Source of the DNA: Solirubrobacteraceae bacterium
Lineage (GTDB): Bacteria; Actinomycetota; Thermoleophilia; Solirubrobacterales; Solirubrobacteraceae
Direction of reading: 5' to 3'
Assembly: GCA_024710825.1 (NCBI GenBank)
Contig: JANJUA010000182.1
Coordinates: 1-11,947 of the forward strand
Length of the DNA stretch: 11,947 bases
The notes under the pieces were generated by a model. The model was given only the letters and a program-made list of their open reading frames with translations, searched no databases and was not told the origin of the DNA. The translations under genes were made by a program, and so were the position numbers. Positions 1 to 6,497 of this stretch are shown piece after piece (position 1 is the first letter of the stretch; the number at the start of each line of letters is the position of its first letter).

Positions 1-1
1 G

Positions 2-1150
2 TTCGTCACCGACAAGCTCGACATCGTGCTGGCGGACGAGCACGATCCGGTCATCGCCTCCCAGCCGCCCGCGCACGCGTTGTTCGGCACGTCCGAGGCG
101 CTCTCCGGGACCGCGGCGAACGTGACCGCGCGGCTCTCCGACGTCGGCTCGGGGGTGCGGCATCTGCTGCTCCAGCGCGGCGCCGCGGTGCATCGCTTCC
201 AGGTGGCCGGCGGCGCGAGCTGCGTCGCGGTCGACGGCGGCTACACGCGCGCCGTCCCGTGCCAGACGGCGGAGCAGGACTACACCGTCTCCGTTCCGCT
301 CGCCACGTTCGGGCCGGGCGCCCACACCCTGCGCCTCGGGGTCGAGGACGCCGCCGGCAACCAGCGCATCTCCCCGATCGACTACCCCATCACCATCGCC
401 GTGCCCGCCTCGGGCGGCGGCGGAGGTGGAGGCGGCGGAGGAGGTGGAGGCAGCGCCCCCGCGCCGGCCGCCCCGACGCGAGCTCCCACGCCGACGCCCG
501 CGCCATCCTCGCCCGCCCCCGCCGACAGCGCGCGTCCCAACGGCGCCAACGCCACCCGCGCCGCCTCCCTCAGCCTCCGCCGGGGCGGCCGGGACGTCAC
601 CACCGTGAGCGTCCGCTACGGGCGCCGGGCCGTCCTGCGCGGCCGGCTGCTCACGCCCGGTGGCCGGCCGATCGGCGGCGCCGCGGTGACCGTCGCCGGC
701 GTCGGCGCGGTCACGACGAAGCCGGACGGCAGCTTCAGCTTCGGCCTCCCCGTCGGACCCTCACGCACGCTGCGGCTCTCCTACCGCGCGTTCCAGGACG
801 ACGCCGAGCCGGCGCAGACGATCGCGGTGAACGTCGACGTCCGCACGGCGGCGGCCCTTCGCGCCACCCCCAGCCGGCTGCGCAACGGCCAGGCCGTCCG
901 GTTCCGCGGCACGGTGCGAGGGGCTCCCCGGCGCTCGCGCAAGGTCGTCGAGATGCAGGTCCGCCAGGGCGGGCGCTGGCTGACGTTCGCCACCACCCGA
1001 GTGCGCGCCGGGCGCTTCACGCACCGCTACCGCTTCACCCGCACGACACAGCCCACCACGTACCGCTTCCGCACCGTCGTCCGCCGCGACGGCGGCTGGC
1101 CCTACGAGACGGGCGCCTCCAAGGCCGTCCGGGTCCAGGTCCGCCCCTGA
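2..1150 (+). CDS. C-terminal part of a large secreted/surface protein with beta-sandwich domains and a poly-Gly linker (5' partial)
   Basis: The reading frame is open from base 2 and runs off the left edge, so the GTG at 26 is probably internal. The visible 382 residues have three parts. First is an Ig/PKD-like module of about 125 residues ending in an 'HTLRLGVEDAAGN' motif, with two cysteines (codons at 221 and 260) that could form a disulfide. Next is a run of 13 glycines followed by an Ala/Pro/Thr-rich linker. Last is a C-terminal region whose 'LRGRLLTPGGRPIGGAAV' and 'TKPDGSFSF' segments resemble a carboxypeptidase-regulatory-like (transthyretin-like) fold, followed by one more Arg-rich beta domain ending in VRVQVRP. 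No C-terminal membrane helix or LPXTG sorting signal is visible, so any anchoring must come from upstream. The role is probably extracellular and structural; the exact function is unknown. It sits at the edge of the glycan locus and converges on the minus-strand unit. Confidence 0.8.
   Translation, partial: FVTDKLDIVLADEHDPVIASQPPAHALFGTSEALSGTAANVTARLSDVGSGVRHLLLQRGAAVHRFQVAGGASCVAVDGGYTRAVPCQTAEQDYTVSVPLATFGPGAHTLRLGVEDAAGNQRISPIDYPITIAVPASGGGGGGGGGGGGGSAPAPAAPTRAPTPTPAPSSPAPADSARPNGANATRAASLSLRRGGRDVTTVSVRYGRRAVLRGRLLTPGGRPIGGAAVTVAGVGAVTTKPDGSFSFGLPVGPSRTLRLSYRAFQDDAEPAQTIAVNVDVRTAAALRATPSRLRNGQAVRFRGTVRGAPRRSRKVVEMQVRQGGRWLTFATTRVRAGRFTHRYRFTRTTQPTTYRFRTVVRRDGGWPYETGASKAVRVQVRP
413..451 (+). 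repeat. Poly-glycine codon tract with a 12-bp direct repeat
   Basis: Thirteen consecutive Gly codons (GGC/GGA/GGT). Inside them GGAGGTGGAGGC occurs twice (422-433 and 440-451), 18 bp apart, so both copies are in the same frame. It encodes the flexible linker between the N-terminal and C-terminal domains of the surface protein. Slippage by whole units would change linker length without shifting the frame. Confidence 0.85.
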
Positions 1151-1156
1151 TCTCGT

Positions 1157-1185
1157 CCGGGGTGTGGCGGATCGCCACACCCCGG
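1157..1185 (+). terminator. Perfect 13-bp hairpin just after the surface-protein gene (likely terminator)
   Basis: The arms CCGGGGTGTGGCG (1157-1169) and CGCCACACCCCGG (1173-1185) are exactly complementary and flank a 3-nt GAT loop, starting 6 bp after the TGA stop. There is no proper U-tract; only TTGACG follows. That is common for hairpin terminators in GC-rich actinobacteria. It would act on transcripts from the left and, being symmetric, possibly on leftward ones too. Confidence 0.75.
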
Positions 1186-1857
1186 TTGACGCGTAACGCG
1201 AGGTTTCGGCGTTGTGAGGGACGCGTGCCGGGGACGTGTGGTCACTTTGCGTCCGTGGTGGATGGAAATCGACCTCACGTCAGAAACCCGGGCCGCAAGC
1301 GAGACAGACGCTGCTTCACCACGCGTCGGGCGCGACGACGCCGATGCATCACGTCCCCTCCGCCGGTTGGAGATCGCCGCCAGGACTTGCTGACGACTGG
1401 GTGCGCGCGTCGAGGCACGGTTCGCGCCCCGGTGCTCGCCAAGATGGAACCGCGTAAAGCTCATCGACGGGAATGGGTCACCGGCTCTTTCCTCCTTCGA
1501 TGAGATCTACGCCGATTCGACCTCTCTCGGACAGGGGCGCTGCCAAGCGAGTCTCGGCGCGCGGCACCATCTGGCGGCGCCTCCCGGTGGCGAGATCCAA
1601 ACCACGGGCGAGGGGCGGACCCGCCCCGCTCAACGACGTGGGCCCGCCACCACGTAGGCGACGGCGCCCCGCCCGCTCCTCATGCCGCGCGTTCTCGGCA
1701 AAGGCACCTCGCCGGCTGACCCAGACCGGCGGGTGCATTCACACCGAGCGCCGCTACGGAGCTCTTGGGCGGGACGCCTCCCTCTCCTCCTCCAGGCACC
1801 TGGTGTCTTACAGCACGATCGCGCCGTACCGCAACTTTCAACCGTCGCCAAGGACGT
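1186..1857. other. 672-bp stretch with no credible gene between convergent units
   Basis: Both neighbours end here (plus gene at 1150, minus unit at 1858), so no promoter for either is expected in this interval. Open frames exist on both strands (for example 1473-1904 + and 1102-1464 -). Their translations are Arg/Ser/Pro-rich without any recognisable domain, and base composition is visibly less GC-rich than the flanking genes, especially around 1230-1330 and 1480-1560. Small inverted repeats are present: GGGGCG/CGCCCC near 1613-1628, ACGTGG (1636-1641) with CCACGT (1650-1655), and GGACGC (1219-1224) with GCGTCC (1249-1254). These could be termination structures or parts of an RNA. No tRNA-like cloverleaf or insertion-sequence end was seen. 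Confidence 0.6.
1636..1655. repeat. Inverted repeat in the convergent gap, possible terminator stem
   Basis: ACGTGG (1636-1641) and CCACGT (1650-1655) are complementary across an 8-nt loop. A second GC-rich stem, GGGGCG/CGCCCC with a 4-nt loop, lies just upstream at about 1613-1628. Neither has a U-tract. They are candidate 3'-end structures for the leftward membrane-protein unit, but they lie more than 200 bp beyond its stop codon, so the role is uncertain. Confidence 0.3.
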
Positions 1858-2595
1858 CTAAGGCCCGTCGACGAAGCGCCGCCAGCGCGAGCGGCGGGCG
1901 TTGACGTCGACCTCGACGGGCGCCGCGCGCTCGTCCTCGCGCAGCGCCCGCACGTACGCCCAGACGACCCCCGCCGGCATCCCGACGACGAGCAGCGCGA
2001 GCAGCGCCCACAGCAGCGGCTCGCTGACCCACGCCGGACGGAACACCGTCATCCGGTCGACGGTCGCCGGGATCCGCTCGGTGATCGCCCGCGAGCGCGG
2101 CTCGTAGAACGAGAACCAGATGCTGCGACCGGTGTCCTCGCCGTCGACCACCGCCGTCGAGCGCGAGCGCGTCCGGTCGGCGGAGGCGAACAGCGCGACG
2201 TCCCGCTCGCCCTCGTTGGCGATGCACACCCGCAGCGGGATGTCCGTCGGCGGCGCGGGGACGAAGACGCTCACGAGCGTGTTGTCCGGGGTGCCGGCCG
2301 GCACCTCCGCGGCCGCGTCGTAGCCCTCGCCGCGCAGCGTGACCCGCAGCGGCCCCGCGGGCCCCTCGGGGCTGTAGAGCTTGAAGCGCGCCTGCTCGCT
2401 GTGCTGCTCGATCACCGCGTGCGAGAAGCAGGCGGGCGAGCCGGGCGCGAGCGGCACGACCTCCGCGTTCGCCAGCGCGGCGGGCGAGGGCACCGACGCC
2501 GGGTAGTCGCGCTGCGCGGCGACGAACGGCCGCACCACGAACAGCGCCCCGAGCGCCAGGACGACCAGCGCGCACGTGACCGCCGCCCGTCGCAT
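1858..2595 (-). CDS. Membrane protein with two terminal helices and a large extracytoplasmic domain, unknown function
   Basis: A 245-residue protein that I do not assign to a named family. An N-terminal helix (about residues 5-25, after MRRAAV) and a C-terminal helix (about 193-216, in the EPLLWALLALLVVGMP region) bracket a roughly 165-residue soluble domain. The short Arg-rich tail is Arg/Glu-charged and probably cytoplasmic. The central domain carries segments such as 'FKLYSPEGPAGPLRVTLRG', 'LRVCIANEGERDVALFA' and 'SIWFSFYEP', which look like beta-sandwich strands, so it may bind a surface glycan or protein. It contains two Cys in the domain that could pair. ATG at 2595 is the only sensible start; a weak GGAAG lies directly upstream. 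It is the last gene of the leftward GT2 unit, 21 bp after the four-helix protein, which suggests co-transcription. Confidence 0.72.
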   Translation of the reverse strand: MRRAAVTCALVVLALGALFVVRPFVAAQRDYPASVPSPAALANAEVVPLAPGSPACFSHAVIEQHSEQARFKLYSPEGPAGPLRVTLRGEGYDAAAEVPAGTPDNTLVSVFVPAPPTDIPLRVCIANEGERDVALFASADRTRSRSTAVVDGEDTGRSIWFSFYEPRSRAITERIPATVDRMTVFRPAWVSEPLLWALLALLVVGMPAGVVWAYVRALREDERAAPVEVDVNARRSRWRRFVDGP

Positions 2596-2616
2596 CGCTT
2601 CCGCGCGCCGGGGCCG

Positions 2617-3093
2617 CTAGCGGTCGTCGCCGGCGTCCAGCGTGCGCTGGCCCCGGCCGAGCTCCGCCGCCGGGGGGCGCCAGAGGTTGGGATAGGCCTC
2701 GACGACCTTGCGTCCCGAGTCGACCAGGCCGCCCACGGCGACGAGCAGGGCGCCGACGAAGCCGACGTAGACCCCGATCTGCGACGTGACCTCGCCGTCG
2801 ACGTCCGCCGGGAAGATGATCCGTCGCAGGATCAGCGCGGCGAGCACCAGCCCGAGGATCGTCCGGCCCACGAGCACGGGCCGCGACTGCGCCACGAGCG
2901 CCGACAGCAGCGTCAGCGCGCCGCCGCCGAGGATGACCCAGCGCAGGTTCGTGAACGTCTGCCAGCCCGTCGTGTCGTCGGTCGACCCGTCGGGTCGCAC
3001 GATGTGGTACCACGCCATGAACAGAGCGAGAACCACGACGATCGCGCCGATCGCGCTCAGGGCCCGACCGACGTTGGGCTTCAAGAGGGGCAT
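2617..3093 (-). CDS. Small four-helix integral membrane protein, unknown function
   Basis: A 158-residue protein with four predicted helices at about residues 11-31, 51-68, 73-94 and 106-124, and a charged cytoplasmic-looking tail of about 34 residues. The loop between helices 1 and 2 carries 'DDTTGWQTF' after a Trp-Tyr pair. This W..-TGW-F pattern recurs in small four-helix actinobacterial membrane proteins of unknown role (recalled pattern, not searched). The open frame extends far upstream, across the GT2 gene in another frame. ATG at 3093 is chosen because GGAG (3103-3100 on the minus strand) sits 6 nt before it and all upstream sequence is coding for GT2. It lies 20 bp downstream of the GT2 gene and 21 bp before the two-helix protein, so the three form one unit. 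Its function is unknown; a scaffold or accessory role for the neighbouring glycosyltransferase is only a guess. Confidence 0.75.
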   Translation of the reverse strand: MPLLKPNVGRALSAIGAIVVVLALFMAWYHIVRPDGSTDDTTGWQTFTNLRWVILGGGALTLLSALVAQSRPVLVGRTILGLVLAALILRRIIFPADVDGEVTSQIGVYVGFVGALLVAVGGLVDSGRKVVEAYPNLWRPPAAELGRGQRTLDAGDDR

Positions 3094-3099
3094 GAAGGT

Positions 3100-3103
3100 C
3101 TCC
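3100..3103 (-). promoter_or_regulatory. Shine-Dalgarno GGAG that fixes the start of the four-helix protein
   Basis: GGAG on the minus strand, 6 nt before ATG at 3093. It lies in the 20-bp gap after the GT2 stop codon. It is one of the few clear ribosome binding sites in this window and settles the start within a much longer open frame. Confidence 0.6.
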
Positions 3104-3113
3104 GAGGGTAGCG

Positions 3114-3923
3114 TCAGCGTCGGAACACGAGGCGGTAGATCGCGTGCTCCACCGCGGCTGGAACGGGCCTGGGGCCCCAGAAGTAGCGGTATATCGCCCG
3201 CTCGATCGGACCGGCGTCGCTCTGGCGGGCCAACTCCGCCCTGCGGGCGTACAGAGCGGCATGCTTGGCGCGCAGCAGCGCGTACAGGCGCCGGTACTCG
3301 CGGCGGGCGCCGAAGACCATCGTCTCGCCGTGGCGCCGGTAGAGGAAGGTCACCTCGTCGACCTTCGCGCCGCGCCACCCCCGGGCCAGGGCGCCGAGCC
3401 AGAAGTCCCAGTCCTCGTAGCCGGTGCGGAACGCGGGGTCGTAGCCGCCGACGTCCTCCCACAGCGCCCGCCGCGTCAGCCCCACCGGCCCGACCACGTG
3501 GCGGTAGAGCATCCGATAGGCGTCCAGCGGCGGGAACGCCATGTCGCCGTCCCAGTCGCCGAAGAACCGTGTGATCCCGTAGGAGAAGCCGATCGCCGGG
3601 TCCTCCAGCAGCGGCCGCTTCAGCGCCCGCAGCGCGCCCGGCGGCAGGTGGTCGTCGGCGTCGAGCGCGATCAGCAGCGGCGTGTCGGTCGACGCGTAGC
3701 CGGTGTTGCGGGCCGCCGACAGCCCGCCGTTCTCGCGCCGGATCACCGGCACGGGCAGCTCGGCGAGGGCCGCGACGGTGGCCGGGTCGGTCGAGCCGTC
3801 GTCGACCACGACGACCCGCGGCGGCCCGCCGTCCTGCGCGAGCAGCGACGCGACCGCCTCGCCGACATACGCCCCGTAGTTGAAGCACGGCACGACCGCC
3901 GTGACGTCCTGGTGCTCGCTCAT
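3114..3923 (-). CDS. GT2-family (GT-A fold) glycosyltransferase
   Basis: A 269-residue enzyme with the complete GT2 signature: VVPCFNYG near the N terminus (10-17), the nucleotide-binding VVVVDDGSTD (37-46), ENGGLSAARNTG (64-75), the metal-binding DADD (88-91), and the catalytic-base region GYEDWDFWL, with ED at 170-171. There is no membrane helix, so it should act in the cytosol, transferring a sugar from a nucleotide donor to a lipid-linked or glycan acceptor; donor and acceptor cannot be read from sequence. Length is normal for a single-domain GT2. ATG at 3923 gives a start directly at the first beta strand. It heads a three-gene leftward unit with two small membrane proteins and is divergent from a GT4-like enzyme only 24 bp away. 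No Shine-Dalgarno precedes it, so leaderless translation is plausible. Confidence 0.93.
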   Translation of the reverse strand: MSEHQDVTAVVPCFNYGAYVGEAVASLLAQDGGPPRVVVVDDGSTDPATVAALAELPVPVIRRENGGLSAARNTGYASTDTPLLIALDADDHLPPGALRALKRPLLEDPAIGFSYGITRFFGDWDGDMAFPPLDAYRMLYRHVVGPVGLTRRALWEDVGGYDPAFRTGYEDWDFWLGALARGWRGAKVDEVTFLYRRHGETMVFGARREYRRLYALLRAKHAALYARRAELARQSDAGPIERAIYRYFWGPRPVPAAVEHAIYRLVFRR

Positions 3924-3947
3924 GCGCGGCGACTACCGTACGCGCCC
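3924..3947. promoter_or_regulatory. 24-bp divergent start region, candidate bidirectional promoter for leaderless mRNAs
   Basis: Two opposite ATGs are separated by only 24 bp. The gap holds TACCGTA (3934-3940), whose complement reads TACGGTA, so both strands present a TAnnnT-like -10 hexamer: TACCGT 8 nt before the plus ATG, and TACGGT 11 nt before the minus ATG. Neither gene has a Shine-Dalgarno. These distances fit transcription starting at or next to the ATG. No convincing -35 is visible on either side. Promoter activity is inferred. Confidence 0.4.
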
Positions 3948-5216
3948 ATGCCGCGGACCATCCTGCTCGTCGCGCAGCTCGTGCCCCCGTCGCCGCTGTC
4001 GGCGGCCCGCCGCACGGCCGGGTTCGCCAAGTACCTCGGCCGTCGCGGCCACCGGGTGATCGTCCTCACCTCGAAGGTCAGCGGCACCGGGCCGGTCGAG
4101 GGCGCCGCCCGCGTCGTGCGCACCCGCGACCTCATGGCCTCCCGCTTCAACTGGCGCCGCGGCTCGTTCGAGGCGCTCGAGGGCCGCTCGGGCGCCGCGG
4201 CGGCCGCGCCGCCGTCGAAGCTCGAGGGCGTCGTGGTGCCGGACCTGGCGCTCGCCACCTGGGTCCCGTTCGCCATCCCGGCCGCCCTGCGGATCGCCGA
4301 CGAGGAGCGCCCCGACGTCGTCTGGACCACCGGCCCGCCCCCGTCGACGAACCTCGTCGGCCTCGCGCTGAAGCGCCGCCGCGGCCTGCCGTGGATCGCC
4401 GACATCCGCGACGGCTGGCGCTTCGAGCGCAACCACGCCGACTTCCCGCTCGGCGTCCAGCGCGCGCTCGACGCCCGCCTCGACGCCTGGCTGACGAGCA
4501 GCGCCGACCGCGTTACCGCCGTGACCGAGCCGATCTCCCGCGACGCCCGCGAGCGGCTGGGCGCCCGCCACGCGACGACGGTCTCCAACGGCTTCGACCT
4601 CGAGGAGCTGGCCGAGCTCGCCGGCCCGCCACCGCCGGGTCTCAAGGACCCCGAGCGCCACTCGCTGCTCTACACCGGCCGCCTGGGCTACGCGAAGCGC
4701 TCCCCCGCCGCGCTGCTCGACGGTCTGCGGGCGCTGAAGCGCGGCGACCCGGAGACGGCGCGGCGAATCGAGGTCCTGTTCGCCGGGCCGTTGACCGAGG
4801 ACGAGCTCGCCCAGGTCCAGGCCCCCGACGTCGCGAGCATGACCCGCGCGCTCGGCTCGCTGGACCGCATCGCCACGATGCGGCTTCAGCGCGCGGTCGA
4901 CACCCTGTTGCTGATCACGACCGGCAACCCGAGCGAGACGGGCCAGAAGCTCTTCGAGTACCTCGCGGCGGACCGGCCCGTCTTCGTGGTGGGCGACCGG
5001 ACCGAGGCGGCGCGCATCGTCACGGAGGCGCGCGCCGGGAGCGCCGCGCCGATGGAGGACCCGGAGGCCATCGCCCGCGCGCTGTCGGACCTCGTGCACG
5101 GCCGGGCGGAGGTCTCGGCGAACGGGATCGCGCAGCGCTTCCACTACGACGCGCTGGCGGCCGAGCTCGAGGCCGAGATCGACGCGGCGACGTCGAGCAC
5201 CGCTACCGTCCGGTAG
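3948..5216 (+). CDS. GT4-like (GT-B fold) glycosyltransferase
   Basis: A 422-residue protein with two Rossmann-like halves. The N-terminal half starts ILLVAQLVPPSPLSAARR, with 'FAKYLGRRGHRVIVLT', typical of acceptor domains of GT4 enzymes, and includes 'PDVVWTTGPPPS' and 'WIADIRDGWR'. The C-terminal donor-binding half has 'VSNGFDLEEL', 'LLYTGRLGYAKRSP' and 'ETGQKLFEYLAADRPVFVV', with the likely donor-binding Glu at residue 337. No helix is obvious, so it is probably cytosolic or peripheral. It would add a sugar to the growing surface glycan; sugar identity is unknown. The frame is open back to 3144, but that part is antisense to the GT2 gene. ATG at 3948 begins at the expected first strand and is preceded by a TACCGT element. 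The 3' end overlaps the convergent methyltransferase by 73 bp. Confidence 0.9.
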   Translation: MPRTILLVAQLVPPSPLSAARRTAGFAKYLGRRGHRVIVLTSKVSGTGPVEGAARVVRTRDLMASRFNWRRGSFEALEGRSGAAAAAPPSKLEGVVVPDLALATWVPFAIPAALRIADEERPDVVWTTGPPPSTNLVGLALKRRRGLPWIADIRDGWRFERNHADFPLGVQRALDARLDAWLTSSADRVTAVTEPISRDARERLGARHATTVSNGFDLEELAELAGPPPPGLKDPERHSLLYTGRLGYAKRSPAALLDGLRALKRGDPETARRIEVLFAGPLTEDELAQVQAPDVASMTRALGSLDRIATMRLQRAVDTLLLITTGNPSETGQKLFEYLAADRPVFVVGDRTEAARIVTEARAGSAAPMEDPEAIARALSDLVHGRAEVSANGIAQRFHYDALAAELEAEIDAATSSTATVR

Positions 5217-5956
5217 ACCGGCGGCCGGTCGCCGCCCCGGATGCGGCGCAGCGCGCGCCGCGACCAACGCGCGTCCCGGGCCAGGCCCCAGGCGAGCACG
5301 CGGGCGAGCGTCCGCGTCGCCACGAACCAGCGCAGGCTCAGCTCGCGGCGCGTGACCGTGACGTGGGCGGCGACGCTCTCGTTGCCCAGCAGCCGGACCG
5401 TCCCGTGCGCGCGCAGCGGCGCCGCGAGCTCCTCGGGCTCGGGGAAGCCGTTGGCGAGGTGCTCGCGCAGCCAAGGCGGCGGGACGGCGACGGCGACGGC
5501 CAGGCGACGGTCGGCCGCCAGCGCCTCGGCGCCGGTGGGCGCCGCGACGACGACGCGCCGCCGCGCCACGCGGGCGAGCTCGGAGAGGGCGCGCCCGCGG
5601 TCGTCCGCGTCGAGGTGCTCGAGGACGTCGAGCGCGACGACGACGTCGAAGGAGCGGTCCGGGAACGGCAGCTCTCGGATGTCGCCCAGCACGCGCCGCG
5701 CCCGCGTCGACGGCGGCCGCGCCCAGGCGCCGTAGTCCTCGAACGAGAGGTCGAGCGCGGTGACGTGCCAGCGAGCGTCCAGATGGTCGGCGAGCCCGAG
5801 CCCGCCGCTGCCCACGTCGAGCAGCTCGCCGCCGCCCAGCTCGCGCACCAGGCGCAGCACGGGCTCGGTCCGCACGAGCTGGCCGAGCTGCCGCGCGCCG
5901 GCCAGACGCCGGACCAGGGACTTGGCCCCGGCGGAGCGTCGGATCGGCTGGGTCAT
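5144..5956 (-). CDS. Class I SAM-dependent methyltransferase (Methyltransf_11/25 type)
   Basis: A 270-residue protein with SAM-binding motif I LLDVGSGGLG (45-54), an acidic residue ending strand 2 (D69 in 'VTALDLSF'), a 'GDIRELPFPDRSFDVVVALD' stretch leading to 'DVLEHLD', and a following 'ELARVARRRVVVAAP'. This is the layout of small-molecule and glycan methyltransferases of the UbiE-like superfamily. The C-terminal third contains 'RWFVATRTLARVLAWGLA', a basic amphipathic or hydrophobic segment that could contact membrane. The substrate is unknown; a surface sugar or polyprenyl-linked glycan is inferred from neighbours. ATG at 5956 is preferred, though GTG at 5959 and TTG at 5965 are in frame. 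The last 24 codons (a Ser/Ala tail) lie opposite the end of the GT4 gene, and the fold seems complete before them. Confidence 0.86.
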   Translation of the reverse strand: MTQPIRRSAGAKSLVRRLAGARQLGQLVRTEPVLRLVRELGGGELLDVGSGGLGLADHLDARWHVTALDLSFEDYGAWARPPSTRARRVLGDIRELPFPDRSFDVVVALDVLEHLDADDRGRALSELARVARRRVVVAAPTGAEALAADRRLAVAVAVPPPWLREHLANGFPEPEELAAPLRAHGTVRLLGNESVAAHVTVTRRELSLRWFVATRTLARVLAWGLARDARWSRRALRRIRGGDRPPVYRTVAVLDVAASISASSSAASAS

Positions 5957-5984
5957 CACCGCCAACTCTTACCATCAGCCCGCG
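5957..5984. promoter_or_regulatory. 28-bp divergent start region with TACCAT element
   Basis: This is the gap between the methyltransferase ATG (5956, minus) and the lipoprotein ATG (5985, plus). On the plus strand TACCAT (5970-5975) lies 9 nt before the ATG and no Shine-Dalgarno is present, as in the 3924-3947 gap. On the minus strand the complement reads ATGGTAAGAG, which could serve as a degenerate -10 or, for AAGAG, a weak and distant ribosome site. Promoter function is inferred from position and the repeated motif. Confidence 0.35.
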
Positions 5985-6497
5985 ATGAAGACCCAAACGC
6001 TCTCGCTCCTCGTCGCCTGCGCCCTCGGCCTCGGCGCCTGCGGAGGCGACGACGAACCCGTCCCGGGGACCACGGTCCCGACCGCCGCGACGCAGCCCGA
6101 CGGCGCAGCCCCGGCGCCGTCGGACCAGGCGAACCGGATGAAGAGCTGCCTGGGCGGCGAGCAGGTCACGCGCGTCGACGTCTTCGAGCCGACCTACGAG
6201 CTGGCGCGCTCGCAGGGCGGCGCCGGGTTCGCCCTCATGCTGGGGCCGGAGAAGGCGCCCAAGCAGGTCGAGTTCATCGTCTTCCCGGACGCCGCCACCG
6301 CGCAGGTCGGCTTCGAGGACGCCCAGAACCGGCTGATCGAGCTCCAGCAGCAGAAGCCCGAGCAGTACGCGCAGATCGCCGCCACCGCGATGCAGGTGGT
6401 CGAGAACGTGCTGGAGATCGTGCCGACGGGCGCCCCGAGCCCGAAGGTCAACGGCGAGATCATCGGCTGCGTGCAGCAGTCGCGCGCCGCTACTTGA
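5985..6497 (+). CDS. Small secreted lipoprotein, unknown function
   Basis: A 170-residue protein with a classic type II signal peptide: MKT, a hydrophobic core, and lipobox L-G-A-C with the acylated Cys at residue 19, followed by GGDDE. A Pro/Thr/Ala-rich spacer of about 27 residues leads to a roughly 120-residue domain starting near MKSCLGG. That domain has 'VEFIVFPDAATAQVGFEDAQ', a Gln-rich helical 'IELQQQKPEQYAQIAATAMQ' and a final 'EIIGCVQQS'. One Cys at each end of the domain could form a disulfide. No family is recognised; similar small lipoproteins with a 'fpsaaaA..a' helix-strand pattern are common in actinobacteria. The in-frame ORF extends upstream to 5760, but that is antisense to the methyltransferase. 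The start at 5985 is set by the signal peptide. It overlaps the next convergent gene by 8 bp. Confidence 0.88.
   Translation: MKTQTLSLLVACALGLGACGGDDEPVPGTTVPTAATQPDGAAPAPSDQANRMKSCLGGEQVTRVDVFEPTYELARSQGGAGFALMLGPEKAPKQVEFIVFPDAATAQVGFEDAQNRLIELQQQKPEQYAQIAATAMQVVENVLEIVPTGAPSPKVNGEIIGCVQQSRAAT

Noticed and set aside
1412..1443. Possible tRNA-like T-arm (GGTTCGCGCC) in the gap
   Set aside because: The flanking bases do not pair into a T-stem, and no acceptor stem, D-arm or anticodon arm could be built around it.
1473..1904. 143-residue open frame in the convergent gap
   Set aside because: Ser/Arg/Pro-rich translation without hydrophobic core or motif. It runs into the 3' end of a real minus gene and has no ribosome binding site.
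3933..5996. 687-residue minus-strand open frame opposite the GT4 gene
   Set aside because: Low-complexity Arg/Ala/Gly translation with no domain. It is explained by the GC-rich complement of the GT4 and methyltransferase genes.
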